Shown here piece by piece: positions 21,241 through 42,601 of a stretch of DNA of 64,000 bases (positions within the stretch are counted from its first letter, which is position 1; every line of letters begins with the position of its first letter). The position numbers were made by a program, and so were the translations under genes. The stretch is from Acipenser ruthenus (lineage: Eukaryota > Chordata > Actinopteri > Acipenseriformes > Acipenseridae): assembly GCF_902713425.1 (NCBI RefSeq), contig NW_026708843.1:514974-578973 (forward strand). The letters run 5' to 3'. Under the pieces are notes generated by a model. The model ran no database searches, had not been told where the DNA came from, and worked only from the letters and a program-made list of their open reading frames with translations.

Positions 21241-21930
21241 ACCCCATTCGTGTGTATTACTCAGGCACTGTAAAAGCCACCTACATGGTTCAGCTTGTTT
21301 AAACACACAGACCTGGCACTTTCCAGGGACGCATTCAGTGTTTCTAAGTCGTACTCCTATGTAAGGAAATTTGATAGTCCATATTAATATTTGGGATGTA
21401 TGGTACTTTCAATGGATAGATATTGAGCACATTGTTTAGGTGGGGTATTTTGGAATGCAGAGTCTGTCTCAATACATTACAGTTTGACTAGAGTGAGAGC
21501 AAATATTTCCATTTATGGGCATATGTGTAGGGGGTTTCATCTCTGCTTGAGGGGATGGGAGAATCTCAGAATCTACAGAAGCAGAGGAATGTTTGTGAGG
21601 CTTGGAGACTCGCCACGTACAGGTATAGTGAGGAGGGGTCATAAATGACAACATTAAAAGGGTGTGTTTTGGAATCTACAAAACTGAAGTGAATGCATTG
21701 TGTGGTGCTCAGTTCTAGCAATCTCAATGCAGCCCAGAGTGACGCGACTCTGTACAATAGTTCTATTCTTGTATTACAGCAATAAATATATTTTTTGACT
21801 TTCAGTAATATTGTTTTCAGTTTTCAGCAATTTTTCCTTACACCTAACTGGAACTATCTGAAGGTAAGCCTCTCATCATGTAATGGATTTCTCAGCGTAG
21901 GTTTCGTTTTCAGTCGATGGCGACATCGGT
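21241..21930. other. gene-free spacer right of the ZNF cluster
   Basis: No gene, RNA or repeat family is recognised. Confidence 0.45.
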
Positions 21931-22425
21931 GAGAGAGTGAGAGAGAATTATAAAATAGATACATAGATAGGAAACTTAACATGGTACAATTACACACACA
22001 GTGAGAGGAGGACAGGAACTGGTTAACCTGGACGGACTCGGTTCAGAAGGGAAGTGGAAGCTCCCTTCAAGAATTGGAAAACGCTACTCTGTGAGAGAGA
22101 TAGTGTGTATTATAAAATAGATACATAGATAGGAAACTTAACATGGTACAATTACACACACAGTGAGAGGAGGACAGGAACTGGTTAACCTGGACGGACT
22201 CAGTTCAGAAGGGAAGTGGAAGCTCCCTTCAAGAATTGGAAAACGCTACTCTGTGAGAGAGATAGTGTGTATTATAAAATAGATACATAGATAGGAAACT
22301 TAACATGGTACAATTACACACACAGTGAGAGGAGGACAGGAACTGGTTAACCTGGGCGGACTCAGTTCAGGAGGGAAGTGGAAGCGCCCTTCAAGAATTG
22401 AAAAACACTACTCCGTGACAATAGA
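21931..22425. repeat. 162-bp tandem repeat, 3 copies
   Basis: 'gtgagaggaggacaggaact' recurs at 22001, 22163 and 22325 (162-bp period). Pieces of the same unit are scattered elsewhere: 25612-25660, 27832-27870, 32836-32870 and 36478-36515. The unit is therefore a dispersed repeat as well as a tandem one. Confidence 0.9.
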
Positions 22426-22742
22426 TTTGAGAGAAAGAGAGTTAGTTTTATCCAATGCAACTGGTCCCAGAAAGGAACTGTTTTGCAGAGTGGCACAGAA
22501 AGAGTAATGGGACGTGTCCTGAGGATGTAAAGTTGTAAACAGTTCTCTTCAGTGTTCCATAATCTGTTTTTTGTTTAAAAAAAAAAATAAAAGTTGTGGT
22601 TATGCTCAGTTGGTGCTAATAAAACAGATATTTTTCACTCAATTTGCTTCATTTTTCCCCCATGTTCATTTCATATTGAAGTTCAATGATGCAGTGTTTT
22701 TTTTTTATCAATCTATGACTACAATATATATAGCAGTGACCA

Positions 22743-22745
<3 letters not shown>

Positions 22746-22813
<68 letters not shown>
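22746..22813. repeat. (TA)n microsatellite
   Basis: About 34 TA units without interruption. Confidence 0.95.
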
Positions 22814-22816
<3 letters not shown>

Positions 22817-23271
22817 GGCTATAGTTGCATCCCAAGCCATTTGAAAAAAACGCCTAATATCACAGTAGTGATGTTAAAAAGTGATGATTCCTCTAGAGGA
22901 AAATATACTTGAACTTTGACCCATTCGACTCCTCGAGACCATCGCTTTCAATTCAAACACAAAATGTCTTGTTTTCAATCACTCGACAACACCTACAGCA
23001 CAGAAATGTTCATTAATGAGCAACAAAATGAGAATACATTTAAAAACAATGATGTTAAGCTGGTCCATTCGTATCTCAGAGAAACTGGAGAGGAACGGGA
23101 AATTAAAACAAGGTAAAGGCAATCATCCAAATAAAGCTGACACACTAACGGATAATGACACAGAATGTCTGTACAGCGCTGAAACACAACGTTAAAAAAA
23201 AACTGTACTGCTGAACCTCGTCTTCTTTAATATTAGCATCACAGGGGTATCCGTGGATTATAAAAAATAAG
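22814..23271. other. gene-free spacer
   Basis: Nothing recognisable. Confidence 0.4.
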
Positions 23272-23421
23272 AGATGGGCCTCTTCAGTGAGTCACAGGAA
23301 AACAATTCCATCTCGGGTTTCTGTGACAGTTTAGAAACTCCACCTTCGCTCTCGTAGTTTATGATGTCACAGAAACCCTTGATGGAATTATTTTTCTGTA
23401 ACTCACTGCAGAGGCCCATCT
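23272..23421. repeat. foldback element, 57-bp arms
   Basis: The left arm 23272-23328 ('agatgggcctcttcagtgag') is the inverse of the right arm 23365-23421 ('actcactgcagaggcccatc'), with about 7 mismatches in 57. The loop is 36 bp. No coding capacity. It is probably a MITE or foldback repeat. Confidence 0.85.
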
Positions 23422-24267
23422 GTTATATATGCAAATAGGTTAACACTGTAGTACTGTATCAAGTGATGAAAACAGAAAAAAACTAACTACAGTAAGACTA
23501 GGTAAGATATTAGTCCTGGTGACTCAACAGCATTCTTCAATAGTTTTTACCCTTTTCAAATAAAAGGAGCAAAACACAGAATCAGCATTATTTAAACCTT
23601 ATTTAGTTCTAGGGCGGTTAAAAAGGTGATTAAAATAAATACACAAATAATAATAATAATAATAATAAATAATAATAATAATAATAATAATAATAGTGTT
23701 GTTACTTATGGAGGGTACAACATAGTGTGAATTAACAGAACAAGTTGAATATTTTTGTTAAAAAAATAGTTTTATTGAAAGAAAACAATGATTATACACT
23801 TTACCATTATTCTCGCTTCATTTGATATTAAAAAAATGAACCAGAGTTTTAAAAAAAACACGACAGGATTTTTAATACATTCGCCACCTATTTGACACTC
23901 ACTGCCATTCAGAGGCTTCTTCAAAGTATCCTATTTATCAATAATAAAAAATAATAATAAAATGTGTTTGAAAGGTAAAAATGTGTTAAAAAAAATTTTC
24001 AATCCTAAAATTCCAGAGCTGCACAGTGAACGAGTGTCCATGGCTGTCTGCCACCTTCTACCTTTACCCTTTGCGGTCAGGTCCGACATTGCAAATTCCT
24101 ATCCGGTCCAAAGCCGAAAAAAAGGGTGTATCTCATGAATCGTCATACTTGCCCCTGGCATCAGATAGGGGCGGCCATAAGGAAACAAGCTGGCTGTGAC
24201 TGCATCAGCGCTCAGAGAATATCAGAGACATTTGCAGATCAGGAGATGATTGATCGGTATGTACAAC

Positions 24268-24310
<43 letters not shown>

Positions 24311-24556
24311 GTTATTGTTATTGTTATTATTATTATTATTTATTTCTTAGCATATGTGAAAGCGACAGCGAACAAAAGGGTGGGGCGGGGCTGGAGATGC
24401 CTAATAAGTGCTTTGTTGATATGCAGGGCCATTTAAACCCGTTTGACTGTGAAAAAAAATACTTTTAAACAGCGCGTATAAAATTAAATGCCCGTGTGAA
24501 AATAAATTGGACCTGACGCGCCTGACGCGCACTTAATAAATGGACTGTAAAGGGTT
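23422..24556. other. gene-free spacer with (TAA)n and (TTA)n
   Basis: (TAA)n at 23648-23695 and (TTA)n at 24268-24340. The rest is not recognised. Confidence 0.5.
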
Positions 24557-25062
24557 AAAGCAGGGGTTCACAACCCCAGTCCTAGGGACCCCCTGTATGC
24601 GTCTGCTAGTTTTCATTCCAACTGAGCTCTCAATAACTTCACTAGACCCTTCACTGCACTATCCATTAGCTTCAATAGACCTTTTGAATTGTTTTCAGCT
24701 TTTAAACGGTTGGAGATTTCAAGTTAACTCTGCAGTTTTAGAGTTAAATTGGCAACTTTTTAAGAGCTGAGAACTAAAAAGGTTTAATTCAGTTGGAATT
24801 ATTATTTATTTTTGAGCAGACGCCCTTATCCAGGACGATTTACAATTGTTACAAGATATCACATTAATTTTACATACAATTACCCATTTATACAGTTGGG
24901 TTTTTACTGGAGCAATCTAGGTAAAGTACCTTGCTCAAGGGTACAGCAGCAGTGTCCCACCACCTGGGATTGAACCCACAACCCTCCAGTCAAGAGTCCA
25001 GAGCCCTAACCACTACTCCACACACACAGGGCTCCCCTAGGACCAGGGTTAGGAAACCCAGA
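24557..25062. repeat. inverted-repeat element with nested SINE
   Basis: The ends are inverse of each other: 'ggttcacaaccccagtccta' near 24566 and 'cctaggaccagggttaggaa' near 25035. Inner blocks are also inverse ('attccaactgagctctca' versus 'gagctgagaac...cagttggaat'). A SINE-A copy sits inside. It is MITE-like and overlaps the 3' flank of the metalloproteinase gene. Confidence 0.65.
24801..25022 (-). repeat. SINE-A, near full length
   Basis: Reverse-strand copy running from the tail 'gcagacgcccttatccagga' to the head 'ccctaaccactactccacac'. It lies just downstream of the mmp stop, in the same sense as that gene. Its AAAATAAATAAT tail offers AATAAA signals to the mmp transcript. Confidence 0.92.
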
Positions 25063-25100
25063 GTTAAAATGTTAAAGACCTGGTTATATTTCAAAAGCAT

Positions 25101-33469
<8,369 letters not shown>

Positions 33470-33599
33470 TTCTGGTTTCAGTATACTATTACTATTATTA
33501 TTATTATTATGATTACTATGAATTATTCCATCGAGCTCTCCTCTCAGAAGAGTTCGAAACAGAGATCTCAAATCCAATCCGTTTGTGTACAGAACGGAC

Positions 33600-33680
33600 G
33601 AGCGCAGACACAGAGTCCGGTCCAGCACGGCACAGCCGAACCACTGCCCAGAATTTCAAAGCAGCCGCTTTTTTTATAGC
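33600..33680 (-). promoter_or_regulatory. candidate mmp promoter (TATA box)
   Basis: The minus strand carries TATAAAAA (complement of 33671-33678), about 200 bp upstream of the ATG. A start site near 33645 would give a 5' UTR of about 175 nt. Position and motif only; no CAAT or other elements were established. Confidence 0.4.
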
Positions 33681-34603
33681 TAAAGAAACGAGAGCGTTCG
33701 TTTGTGCGTGAGTATAAGTTATAGCTGGTTCCGCCGACTAGAAATGGTTTGCCCCTGTGGTTCTGTGTCTCAAACGGTTGGAGACACTCCTTCGTTGGAA
33801 TTGGAATAGATAAAAACTTCGGTTTAAAAATCCCAGTATAAATCCGTATTTAACGAGTTTCCCAGTCCCTTTTAAAGTTGTCCGGTTCTGCCTGTGCGGC
33901 GGAGCGTTCCCATGGCTTCTAAAACACCATTAACACACACCAAATAAAAAAAAATACATAACTGCAGCTTCTCCAATGCTCCTAAGTGTCTCGGAGGCCT
34001 CTCCACGGGTCAACCAGTCCCGCTGTCCCGCTAGTAGAAAAACCATACAGAAGAGTGGCTGACTTTTAAATCACATTATAGCGATCCTAAATGGATTTCG
34101 CGGTGCCACAAATCTTGTTAAAGTTGTTAAAAAGAAACCTAATCAAATAAAACTCGTCCTGGAAACAGCTCCCCAAGACGAATCCTTTAATTATCCGAGT
34201 GTCTTTGTATGTGTTTTTTTTTTTTTTCAACACGGCACTCCGGGGAGAAACCTATCGCAAGGTTAGCTAAAACAACCCTCTGTTTTATTAGTCAAACCAA
34301 TTTGTTAATGACAGCGATGCTCGGTGTAATACAGATAAGTGTATCACCCCCTAGAGAGAGAGAGAGAGAGAGAGACCTTTAATGCATAGAACCCCACAGC
34401 GCACTGCGCGCTACAGTCATGTATATAGCAACACTATCTATCTATCTATCTATATGATCAATTCGGACTAGCTTTATAAGAGCATTGAATCATCTATATG
34501 TAATTATGAATCAGAAATTTAACAGACGCTTTTATCCAAATTCACTATATAGCTTCGGTCTACTAGAATGCGTATCATATAGCCACGTCACTATTATTAT
34601 TAT
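33681..34603. other. gene-free mmp upstream region
   Basis: No gene is recognised. It has (GA)n at 34351-34374 and short (CTAT)n near 34437-34453. Regulatory content is unknown. Confidence 0.45.
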
Positions 34604-34840
34604 TATTTGTTTATTTAGCAGACGTCTTTATCCAAGGTGACTTGCAGAGACTAGGGTGTGTGAACTATGCATCAGCTGCAGAGTCACTTACAACTACGTC
34701 TCACCCGAAAGACGGAGCACAAGGAGGTGAAGTGACTTGCTCAGGGTCACACAATGAGTCAGTGGCTGAGGCGGGATTTGAACCGGGGACCTCCTGGTGA
34801 CAAGCCCTTTTCTTTAACCACTGGACCACACAGCCTCCTG
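34604..34840 (-). repeat. SINE-B, near full length
   Basis: Reverse-strand copy from 'tagcagacgtctttatccaa' to 'ccactggaccacacagcctc'. Confidence 0.92.
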
Positions 34841-35456
34841 TAAGTTATTTTATTGACATGGGTGCACAATTGTATCTGTAAGTACATAAAACTGTATTTA
34901 TAGTCATTATAAAAGGGCTGTATGATTACAAAACAAAACGCTACCTCATATAGGCTAATTCTATAGCTTTTGTATTTACATCGCCCCCGGCAGGCTTCAT
35001 TGGAAAGAGATATTGCCCACAGAAAAGCGAACCATTTCCTTTTATAAAATAGCAACCGAAAAATGGATTTGTACAGTTTTCAAAACTTCCTTGATAAAAA
35101 AAAACGAGTTGATCGGTAGGATTTTGTTGTGTTTAGTTTGCCGCGCAAACTCAGTCTATACCGAATGCGCGTGTGTTCCCATGGTAACGCTACATTGAAT
35201 TATCGTCGGGGATAATAACTGGGATTAGTAAACCGCGGCCTGCGATGTAAATAAAGTCATTTTTTAATATCGGCTATGTTGTAACTTTTTCAATCCTTGC
35301 TCGAGTGACGAAGTTTTCGGTTTCTGTGAAATCTTGAACAAAAAAACACGTATTTCTCTTCTCGTGTGTTACAATGGTGTCGTTTCTTGTGAGGTAACAC
35401 ACAACCCCCGAGAATTTCTCTTCTTCTTCCCCGAAGCTGAAAATAAAAAAAGAAAA

Positions 35457-35502
<46 letters not shown>

Positions 35503-35708
35503 AATAATAAACCTCTTTTCTGCTCTTTCTCTTTTTTTCCCTCTGTCTTAAAGTGTAGTCGCCGGATGTACACCTTGATCTGCACCCATTAAGAAAGCAG
35601 TTTTCTGTTTTTAATTTGACAAATAAATTAAACTTACCTGTGTATATCGAAGTACCGTTTTTATTAAAAGCGCTTTCCTTCAGTTTCGCTCAGACTTTCT
35701 CGCTGTTC

Positions 35709-35796
<88 letters not shown>

Positions 35797-35940
35797 ATTT
35801 GACCCTTCAGTTGCCCCTAATTAATTCAGTCTCACTGAAAAAGAAAGAGCTGTTTTCTTTCTCTCTCTCTGTCTATCTCTAACCTCTATCTCTCCCTTTT
35901 TGTCATTTTGAAACACGACCCCCCCCCCCCCCCGAGAAAT
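34841..35940. other. gene-free spacer
   Basis: No gene is recognised. (TTA)n at about 35459-35500 and (CT)n at about 35710-35795. 'gttcccatggtaac' at 35175-35188 is one base off an X-box. Confidence 0.45.
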
Positions 35941-36330
35941 TATTGGTGGTTTGTTATGAGAAATGAATCAGTCAATTCATGTGTTAAAGTGTGAGCCAAT
36001 TTCCTTATTGTTATTATTATTAATAATATCTCTTTAGAATGGAATAGAAGATTGCAGCTGTTTTTATGGCATTTTCTGACATCATAATACGACTTGTCAG
36101 AATTTACTACCTGCTTTTTCTGTAGAATATAAAGGGTGGCATTTTCTGACATCACAATACCACTTGTCAGAATTTACTACCTGTTTTTATCTGTAGAATA
36201 TAAAAGGGTGGCATTTTCTGACATCACAATACAACTTGTCAGAATTTACTACCTGCTTTTTCTGTAGAATATACAAGGGTGGCATTTTCTGACATCACAA
36301 TACCACTTGTCAGAATATCTTTTTCCCGGA
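35941..36330 (-). repeat. right arm of the inverted pair
   Basis: Inverse of 32935-33235: 'gtggtttgttatgagaaatg' is followed by 'agaagattgcagctgttttt', then about four units with 'catcacaataccacttgtca'. It has more tandem units than the left arm. Confidence 0.88.
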
Positions 36331-36337
36331 GCATTCA

Positions 36338-36427
36338 TTCAGGAGACGAGGTTTCAGGGCACTGCACAGCACACCAGGCAGGGAGACTTGGGGTTTGATA
36401 CAGCAAACCTCAAACTAGGTCTCCTGG
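36338..36427. repeat. short terminal-inverted-repeat element
   Basis: The ends 'caggagacgaggttt' and 'aaactaggtctcctg' are inverse of each other with few mismatches. A second copy is at 41092-41176. About 85-90 bp, MITE-like. Confidence 0.7.
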
Positions 36428-36600
36428 TGGTCTCTTGGAACCAGATTTCAGGCCTCTGCTGTGTGTGACTCAATCCCTTCAAGAATTGAAAAACGCTACT
36501 CCGTGAGAATAGATTTGTTATGTCTTTTTCAGAGAGCATATTTTCTTTTTTGCCAGTGAAGATTTGGCAGTTTTTTCAGTAAACAAGTTCAATCTGATGC

Positions 36601-36755
<155 letters not shown>

Positions 36756-36764
36756 GGATCCTGC

Positions 36765-37012
36765 AGTTAAAGAAAAGGGGTCTCGTTACCAGGAGGTTCA
36801 AATCTCGGCTCAGCCACTGACTCACTGTGTGTGACCCTGAGTAAGTCACTTAACCTCTTTGTGCTCTGTCCTTCAGGATGAGACGTAAAACAAACGAGCT
36901 CCTATTGAAAGTGATTCTGCAGCAGCAGCAGCAGCAGCAGCAGTTGTTGATGAAGCATAGTTCACCCTACTATTCGCTTTGGATAAAAGCATCTGCTGAA
37001 TGACATCATAAT
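36765..37012 (+). repeat. SINE-C copy
   Basis: Head 'agttaaagaaaaggggtctc', body, CAG run and tail 'ggataaaagcatctgctgaa', followed by (AAT)n at 37016-37077. No internal duplication in this copy. Confidence 0.9.
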
Positions 37013-37013
37013 C

Positions 37014-37077
<64 letters not shown>

Positions 37078-37078
<1 letters not shown>

Positions 37079-37572
37079 CACAGATAGATAGATGGATAGT
37101 TTTAAAATAAGAAAGAAAGTGAAATATACAGTTAAACAGATAGAACAAAGACAGACAGGCAGACAGACAGACACAGGGACAGCTCTGAGACACACTCCCT
37201 CCCTCACACACAGTTAATCCAGTCCCTTGTCCTCCAGTAACCTGTCCGGGTATCAGTGACTCATTTTAATAAACAGCTGGAGAGATGATGACATCACTCA
37301 GCCACAACACTGTACACAAAAACACCAGAACACAGCAAACCACGAAACGCCCTACATTCTGTACCGACCGCAAATACAGCTCTGGAAAAACATATTGCAC
37401 CCCCTAGGATTTTAGGATTGAGACATAAAAAAATATAGGAACATAATTTAGATTTTTTATTTAAAATCATGTAATCAGAAGAAACTACAAAATTATATCA
37501 AAAAAAAATAAAGTCTACTGGAAGACATAATAGTAGTCTCTTAGTTAAAAGTAAAGAAATCGTTTTGCCTAT

Positions 37573-37603
<31 letters not shown>

Positions 37604-38833
37604 CACAAGAGCGAGAGAGGAGAGAGAGAGCGCAAGAGCGAGAGAGAGAGAGAAAATAGGCTTGCTGGTCCAGCAGTTAAAGAAAAGGGTCTTGATACCA
37701 GGAGAAAAGGAGGATCAGGGAGGAGGGGGAGCGGAGGGGGGCTGTTTAATCAGATTTAAATCCTGGGGTCGGGGGTCACCGTCGTTAATCTATAGAAAGG
37801 GAAAGTGGGGAGGGGGGGGGGGGGGAGCGGAGAGTTAGTTGAATTAGTTTAACAATAAGCCAGACAGCCTCCATCAATCTGAGAGTACAGAGACCAGCTG
37901 TCCTTGTCTTCCCATTCACACGGAACCAGGTGAATACAGCACATCCAGAGAAGCATTTGTCTGATTGCCATGAAACTTGGTATGAATCTCATATTGTGTA
38001 AAAGGATTGAGAATATCTGTTGCTGGGGATAAATACGAGCGCCTCTCCTGTGTCTGTGCATTCGTCCGTCTGTCTGTCAGACATTTCCACAGGAATCTCG
38101 AGAGGCTTATCAGCATTGGCTTACCTGCTAATGACATTCGTGTCTTAAATATCACTTCTCCAAGCGCCATTCAAAATAAGAAACTGAAACCTAAAAATGA
38201 TCAATTTCTTGGGGTGTGTGTGTGTTTTTCCTCCTCACAGTGATGAGAAAGTGGCTCCGTTTTGTATGTGCCGAGCTTCACAGCCGGTGTGAAATTTCAC
38301 GGCTCTAACTGTCCTCAAAACAAGGACGCTGGAATGCTGTAAATATGACTGTCTGTCGTTTTTACACTTTGAGAAGATTTAAAACTTTTACAACGGCAAG
38401 CTATTGATTTAAAATGTGTCAAATTACACGAATAAATAAATACAGCTTGTGTTTTGATTTTTCTTTTAATTAAATAATTATTTGGTATTACAATAAACTT
38501 CATTCCAAATACGGGATGCCTCTTGGGTTTTGTCGCCCTCTGCTGGCGTTTCTGTGGAACGGCACTCTCAAAGCGGAAGTCAATCAACCTGGGGATTGGA
38601 TTGCCGGAAAACCCCGAAGTTTTAGCCGAGAGCAGCTGTTATTAAAATCCGCGTTAAATACTCTTAAGATTAACGTCACGGCTCTACCAATAAACCAGCC
38701 ACACACACAAAAAAAATAGAAACCTCTGTACACCACAGAAATGTCAAAAATGTACAAGAAATTAAGTCAGTTTAGTTACTATGACATCATGAAACTACAT
38801 CAATGAAACGCCCTAAAGCAAACTGTATTGACC

Positions 38834-38874
<41 letters not shown>

Positions 38875-39160
38875 AGTACAGAATAGTAAAGGAAAATAAA
38901 TGGATACATAGACTCAATACCACGATGCCCGAAGGTTTAAATAGAAAGGACTAGCAGATCATACATCATTAGTGAATGACATCACAACAAGCACATTAAC
39001 GGGACAGGCGTACCGACACAAAGACAGCCCCACGGACAGACACACACAGTGTTTACCTCGACAATTCAGACTCTCTCCCCGCGTCCCTTTATAGCTGTTC
39101 TGTACTGAGCTTCTGTCCAGCAGCTGTTGTCCACTGTTAGATTTCTAAATCCTCTCGCTC
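37078..39160. other. gene-free spacer
   Basis: No gene is recognised. It holds GA-rich runs (37572-37655), a SINE-C head fragment (37662-37702), (TA)n at 38838-38870, and a stretch at about 37900-38330 with 'ccatgaaacttggtatgaat' that may be an old dispersed repeat. Confidence 0.45.
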
Positions 39161-39415
39161 CCTCTCTCCCCCCTTTTCCTCCCTCCTCTCTCCCTCTCTC
39201 TCTCCCTTTTCCACCCTCCTCTCTCTCTCACCCTCCCCTCTCTGCCTCTCACCTCTCCCTTACCCTATCCCCCTTCTCCCTTCCCTTATCCCCTCTCCCT
39301 TCCCACCCCTAATCCTAACCCTAACCCCCTTTAACTCTCCCCTATCCCTCCTCTCTCTCTTTCTTTCTCTACTCTCTCTGATACCCCCTTTCTCTGCCCT
39401 CTCTCTTATAAAAAC
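39161..39415. repeat. CT-rich low-complexity tract
   Basis: CCCTCTCT-type pyrimidine tract with one 'taatcctaaccctaacccc' stretch. Confidence 0.85.
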
Positions 39416-39547
39416 CCAGCGCTGGGTCACACAGGTGGTAATATAATATAATATAATTGACATCTCAGATTCAGTTCAAGTATCAAGGGGAATGTTATGA
39501 AAATAATGAGTCCTCATAGGAATAAAGCAATGTGTCACACCAACATA

Positions 39548-39768
39548 AACCCTTTACAATGCTTTACCGCACCTCTCTGTGCTTTACAATGCCTCCCTAT
39601 GCTTTACCAGACCTCTCTGTGCTTTACAATGCTTCCCTATGCTTTACCACACCTCTCTGTGCTTTACAATGCTTCCCTATGCTTTACCGCACCTCTCTGT
39701 GCTTTACAATGCTTCCCTATGCTTTACCAGACCTCTTTGTGCTTTACAATGCTTCCTTATGCTTTCAC
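39548..39768 (+). repeat. 40-bp minisatellite, locus 2
   Basis: About 5 units of 'gctttacaatgcttccctat' plus 'gctttaccagacctctctgt'. Confidence 0.95.
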
Positions 39769-40361
39769 CGTGTCTAACGAATGGAAATGCTGGACAGGGT
39801 TAAGGAAGTGTTTTGTCAGTTACAATTCCTTTAAGATCGCGGGTGTTTTAGACCCCGCCGCTGCCTACAGATCCGTCCTATTTCAGCACTGAGGTCCCCT
39901 TTGAGTTGGGAGGAAATGACAGCGGTCTCATTGTTGGCTGGAATGTTCTCTTCTTTTAACAGATGTGAACAGGATTAACAAACATGGAACTGCAGCTGTG
40001 TGTGTGCGTGTGTGTGTGCGTGTGTGTGTGTGTGTCCTCTGTCTCTACCTCCTCTCTCGCCTCCCTCCTTTCTCCCCATCCCTCTCTCTCCCTTTCTTTC
40101 TCTCTGTGTTTCTCCTCCAGCTGTTGTTCCCATCAGTTGCTCTGGCACGCGCACGCCTCACTGCTCTCTTCTACACAGGAGACAGACTCCCAGATCCCTA
40201 ATGAATGGTGGAAAGTCTGGAGGTCTGGAAATACTCCAGTAACCTGAACAAAGTCAATAACAAACATTTCCTACTCCAAGTATTCTTCAGAGTCTTCAAT
40301 TGCTACACTTTATTTTACTAGGGGAAACTTTTCTAAGAGTTAGTTTACCCTGTCTACCCAG

Positions 40362-40545
40362 ACCTCTCTAAGCTTTACAATGCTTCCCTATGCTTTACCA
40401 GAACTCTCTGTGCTTTACAATGCTTCCCTATGCTTTACCAGACCTCTCTGTGCTTTACAATGCTTCCCTGTGCTTTACCAGACCTCTCTGTGCTTTACAA
40501 TGCTTCCCTATGCTTTATTACGCTTTGCTGTTTTTTTTTAATAAC
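40362..40545 (+). repeat. 40-bp minisatellite, locus 3
   Basis: About 4 units, then the shared edge 'ttattacgctttgctgtt'. Confidence 0.93.
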
Positions 40546-41318
40546 AGCACATTTGTCATATCAACCCATCTTCTTGTGTTTTTTTAAATTCTTGTTTGGC
40601 CTCCTATTTCAAACTTATTGTCGCCGTTTTCGCTTCATTTTGGAGCCAAATTAAAAACGTTGGGGGCTTAAAATTCAGCCTTAAAGTTCAACAGTGACTC
40701 CGACTAATCATGATTAAATGCCGCGGTGGTTTCGAGGGGCCGCCCTGTGCTATATTATAATGAATCTGCGGTCGTCTCTCTGTTAGTAAAATCGCCTCCT
40801 TTGTTGAGCCGGGTGAAAAAGTTCAGCCTCGTCAATTGCGTCTCCTGGTTACCATCCGCTCCCCGGAAGAATTCTGAACAGACACCACAAGACTCGCTTT
40901 TCATTCAGAAATAAAACCCAGCTCGACCGCCACCCCGGGTTGAACCCTCCCTGACACTGAGTGACCCCGGCCCGGGAAGCCATCCCCTCCCCGTTGGCAT
41001 GCCAACCTAGGAAATAAACAGTCAGTGGCAGTGACGTAGTCCTAAAGCCGAGGAGAACACGGAGCCGCTTTGTGTGGGCTTGGGACTTGGGTTCAGGAGA
41101 CGAGGTTTCAGGCCACTTCGCGGTGCACCAGACAGGGAGACTTGGGGTTTGATATAGCAAACCTCAAACTAGGGAACATGAAGCCAGTTTTTTTTTTCCG
41201 AAAAGTCAACCAGTGCATTAAATTATAATTTTGTCTCATTTTATAATAATTTAAACCGTTTGCGTACAGCCAAAAAAGAAAAACCTCTCTCTCTCCCCTC
41301 TATCTCTTTCCCTCCCCA

Positions 41319-41373
<55 letters not shown>

Positions 41374-41401
41374 CCCCCTCTATCTCTTACTCTCCCCAAT
41401 T

Positions 41402-41435
<34 letters not shown>

Positions 41436-41662
41436 CCCCTCTATCTCTTTCTCTCCCCAATTTCTCTCTCTCTCTCTCTCTCTCTCAGTAGGCTATTTAA
41501 AAAAAAAAAAAGCCTAGAAGTAGTTTCGCTGTTTGTTTTCAAACACACTTTCCCTTGACAAAGGTTTGTTAAACACACCAAAACGTTGGGAAGTCGGCTT
41601 TTCTTAAAACTTTTTAGTCAGCGGTTTACCAAGAAAAGCACACATAAATTAGAAAAAAAGAC
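40546..41662. other. gene-free spacer
   Basis: No gene is recognised. A TIR element copy lies at 41092-41176 and CT-rich tracts with a 50-60-bp higher order at 41280-41490. Confidence 0.5.
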
Positions 41663-41734
41663 TGGTTCTACCGAGATTTGAACTCGGATCGCTGGATTCA
41701 AAGTCCAGAGTGCTAACCATTACACCATAGAACC
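41663..41734 (-). tRNA. tRNA-Gln (TTG)
   Basis: Read on the minus strand, a 72-nt cloverleaf starts GGTTCTATGGTGTAATGG and ends TAGAACC plus A. The anticodon TTG is in CTTTGAA. The acceptor differs from the common GGTCCCA form but keeps pairing by matched changes in both strands. Confidence 0.95.
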
Positions 41735-42204
41735 ACTGACGTGGTCTTTGAAGCAGGACTATCCAAATCTGAAACAACACGTTTATTTGACGTTTTTCTT
41801 TTTCCTGTTAAAAGTCGTTACAGCTAAACGGAGCTAAGTATAGTCGCTTTACAACAGATCCGTCTCCCCTCAAGGAATATACAGTACCTATGCCGACGGA
41901 GAATACTGTCAGGGTCTGTGTTTTGAGTTTTTTGAAAATTTCATTCGTGTTAGGTATATTAATTCAATTGGTGAGAGAGAAACTGTTCTGTATGTCAATC
42001 CGTATTTAGTTTGCAAGACCGCCTTGCGTCCAATGGAGAGTATTTGATGCGAGAATTAAATATATCCTCCATACCATACAAACCGGACCTAAATAATATT
42101 TTTATTTATTTATTTCCAAATAGAATAAACAATTTTAAAAAAAGGTTACAGAAAGAATATAATAGCATTTATTTAAAAAAAAAAATACAAATTAAAAAGC
42201 GATG

Positions 42205-42276
42205 TTCCCTGACCGGGAATCGAACCCGGGCCGCGGCGGTGAGAGCGCCGAATCCTAACCACTAGACCACCAGGGA
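42205..42276 (-). tRNA. tRNA-Glu (CTC)
   Basis: Read on the minus strand, TCCCTGGTGGTCTAGTGG begins a 72-nt cloverleaf with anticodon CTC and B box GGTTCGATTCC. It is the vertebrate Glu-CTC consensus. Confidence 0.96.
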
Positions 42277-42528
42277 AGCTGTCGACACCTTTCGTTCGGA
42301 TAAGCTGCTGTAGCGCTTGTAGTTTTAAATTTATTATAGAGATGGGAATAAGACTCCCATCGCATAGCAACTTCATCCGTTCCTAGTTTATTTCTGTTAT
42401 GTCTTTTTAATGAGACCGAACCGTGCCGTTTTTTAACCTATTTCGTATCCCACAGCGCCCTCTGTCGGTGGCTCCTGGGAAGTGAGTGAATTGTTTCTAC
42501 GGATTCTTCAGTCGGTTTCCCGTCCGCA

Positions 42529-42601
42529 GGCTCCATAGCTCAAGGGTTAGAGCACTGGTCTTGTAAACCAGGGGTCGCGAGTTCAAATCTCGCTGGGGCC
42601 T
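42529..42601 (+). tRNA. tRNA-Thr (TGT)
   Basis: A 73-nt cloverleaf starts GGCTCCATAGCTCAAGGG with anticodon TGT in CTTGTAA. The acceptor ends GGGGCC plus T. Close to vertebrate Thr-TGT. Poly-T follows at 42610, a good RNA polymerase III stop. Confidence 0.96.

Noticed and set aside
39300-39330. Telomere-like CCTAACCCTAACCCC
   Set aside because: Only about two hexamers inside a pyrimidine-rich tract; too short to call an interstitial telomere.
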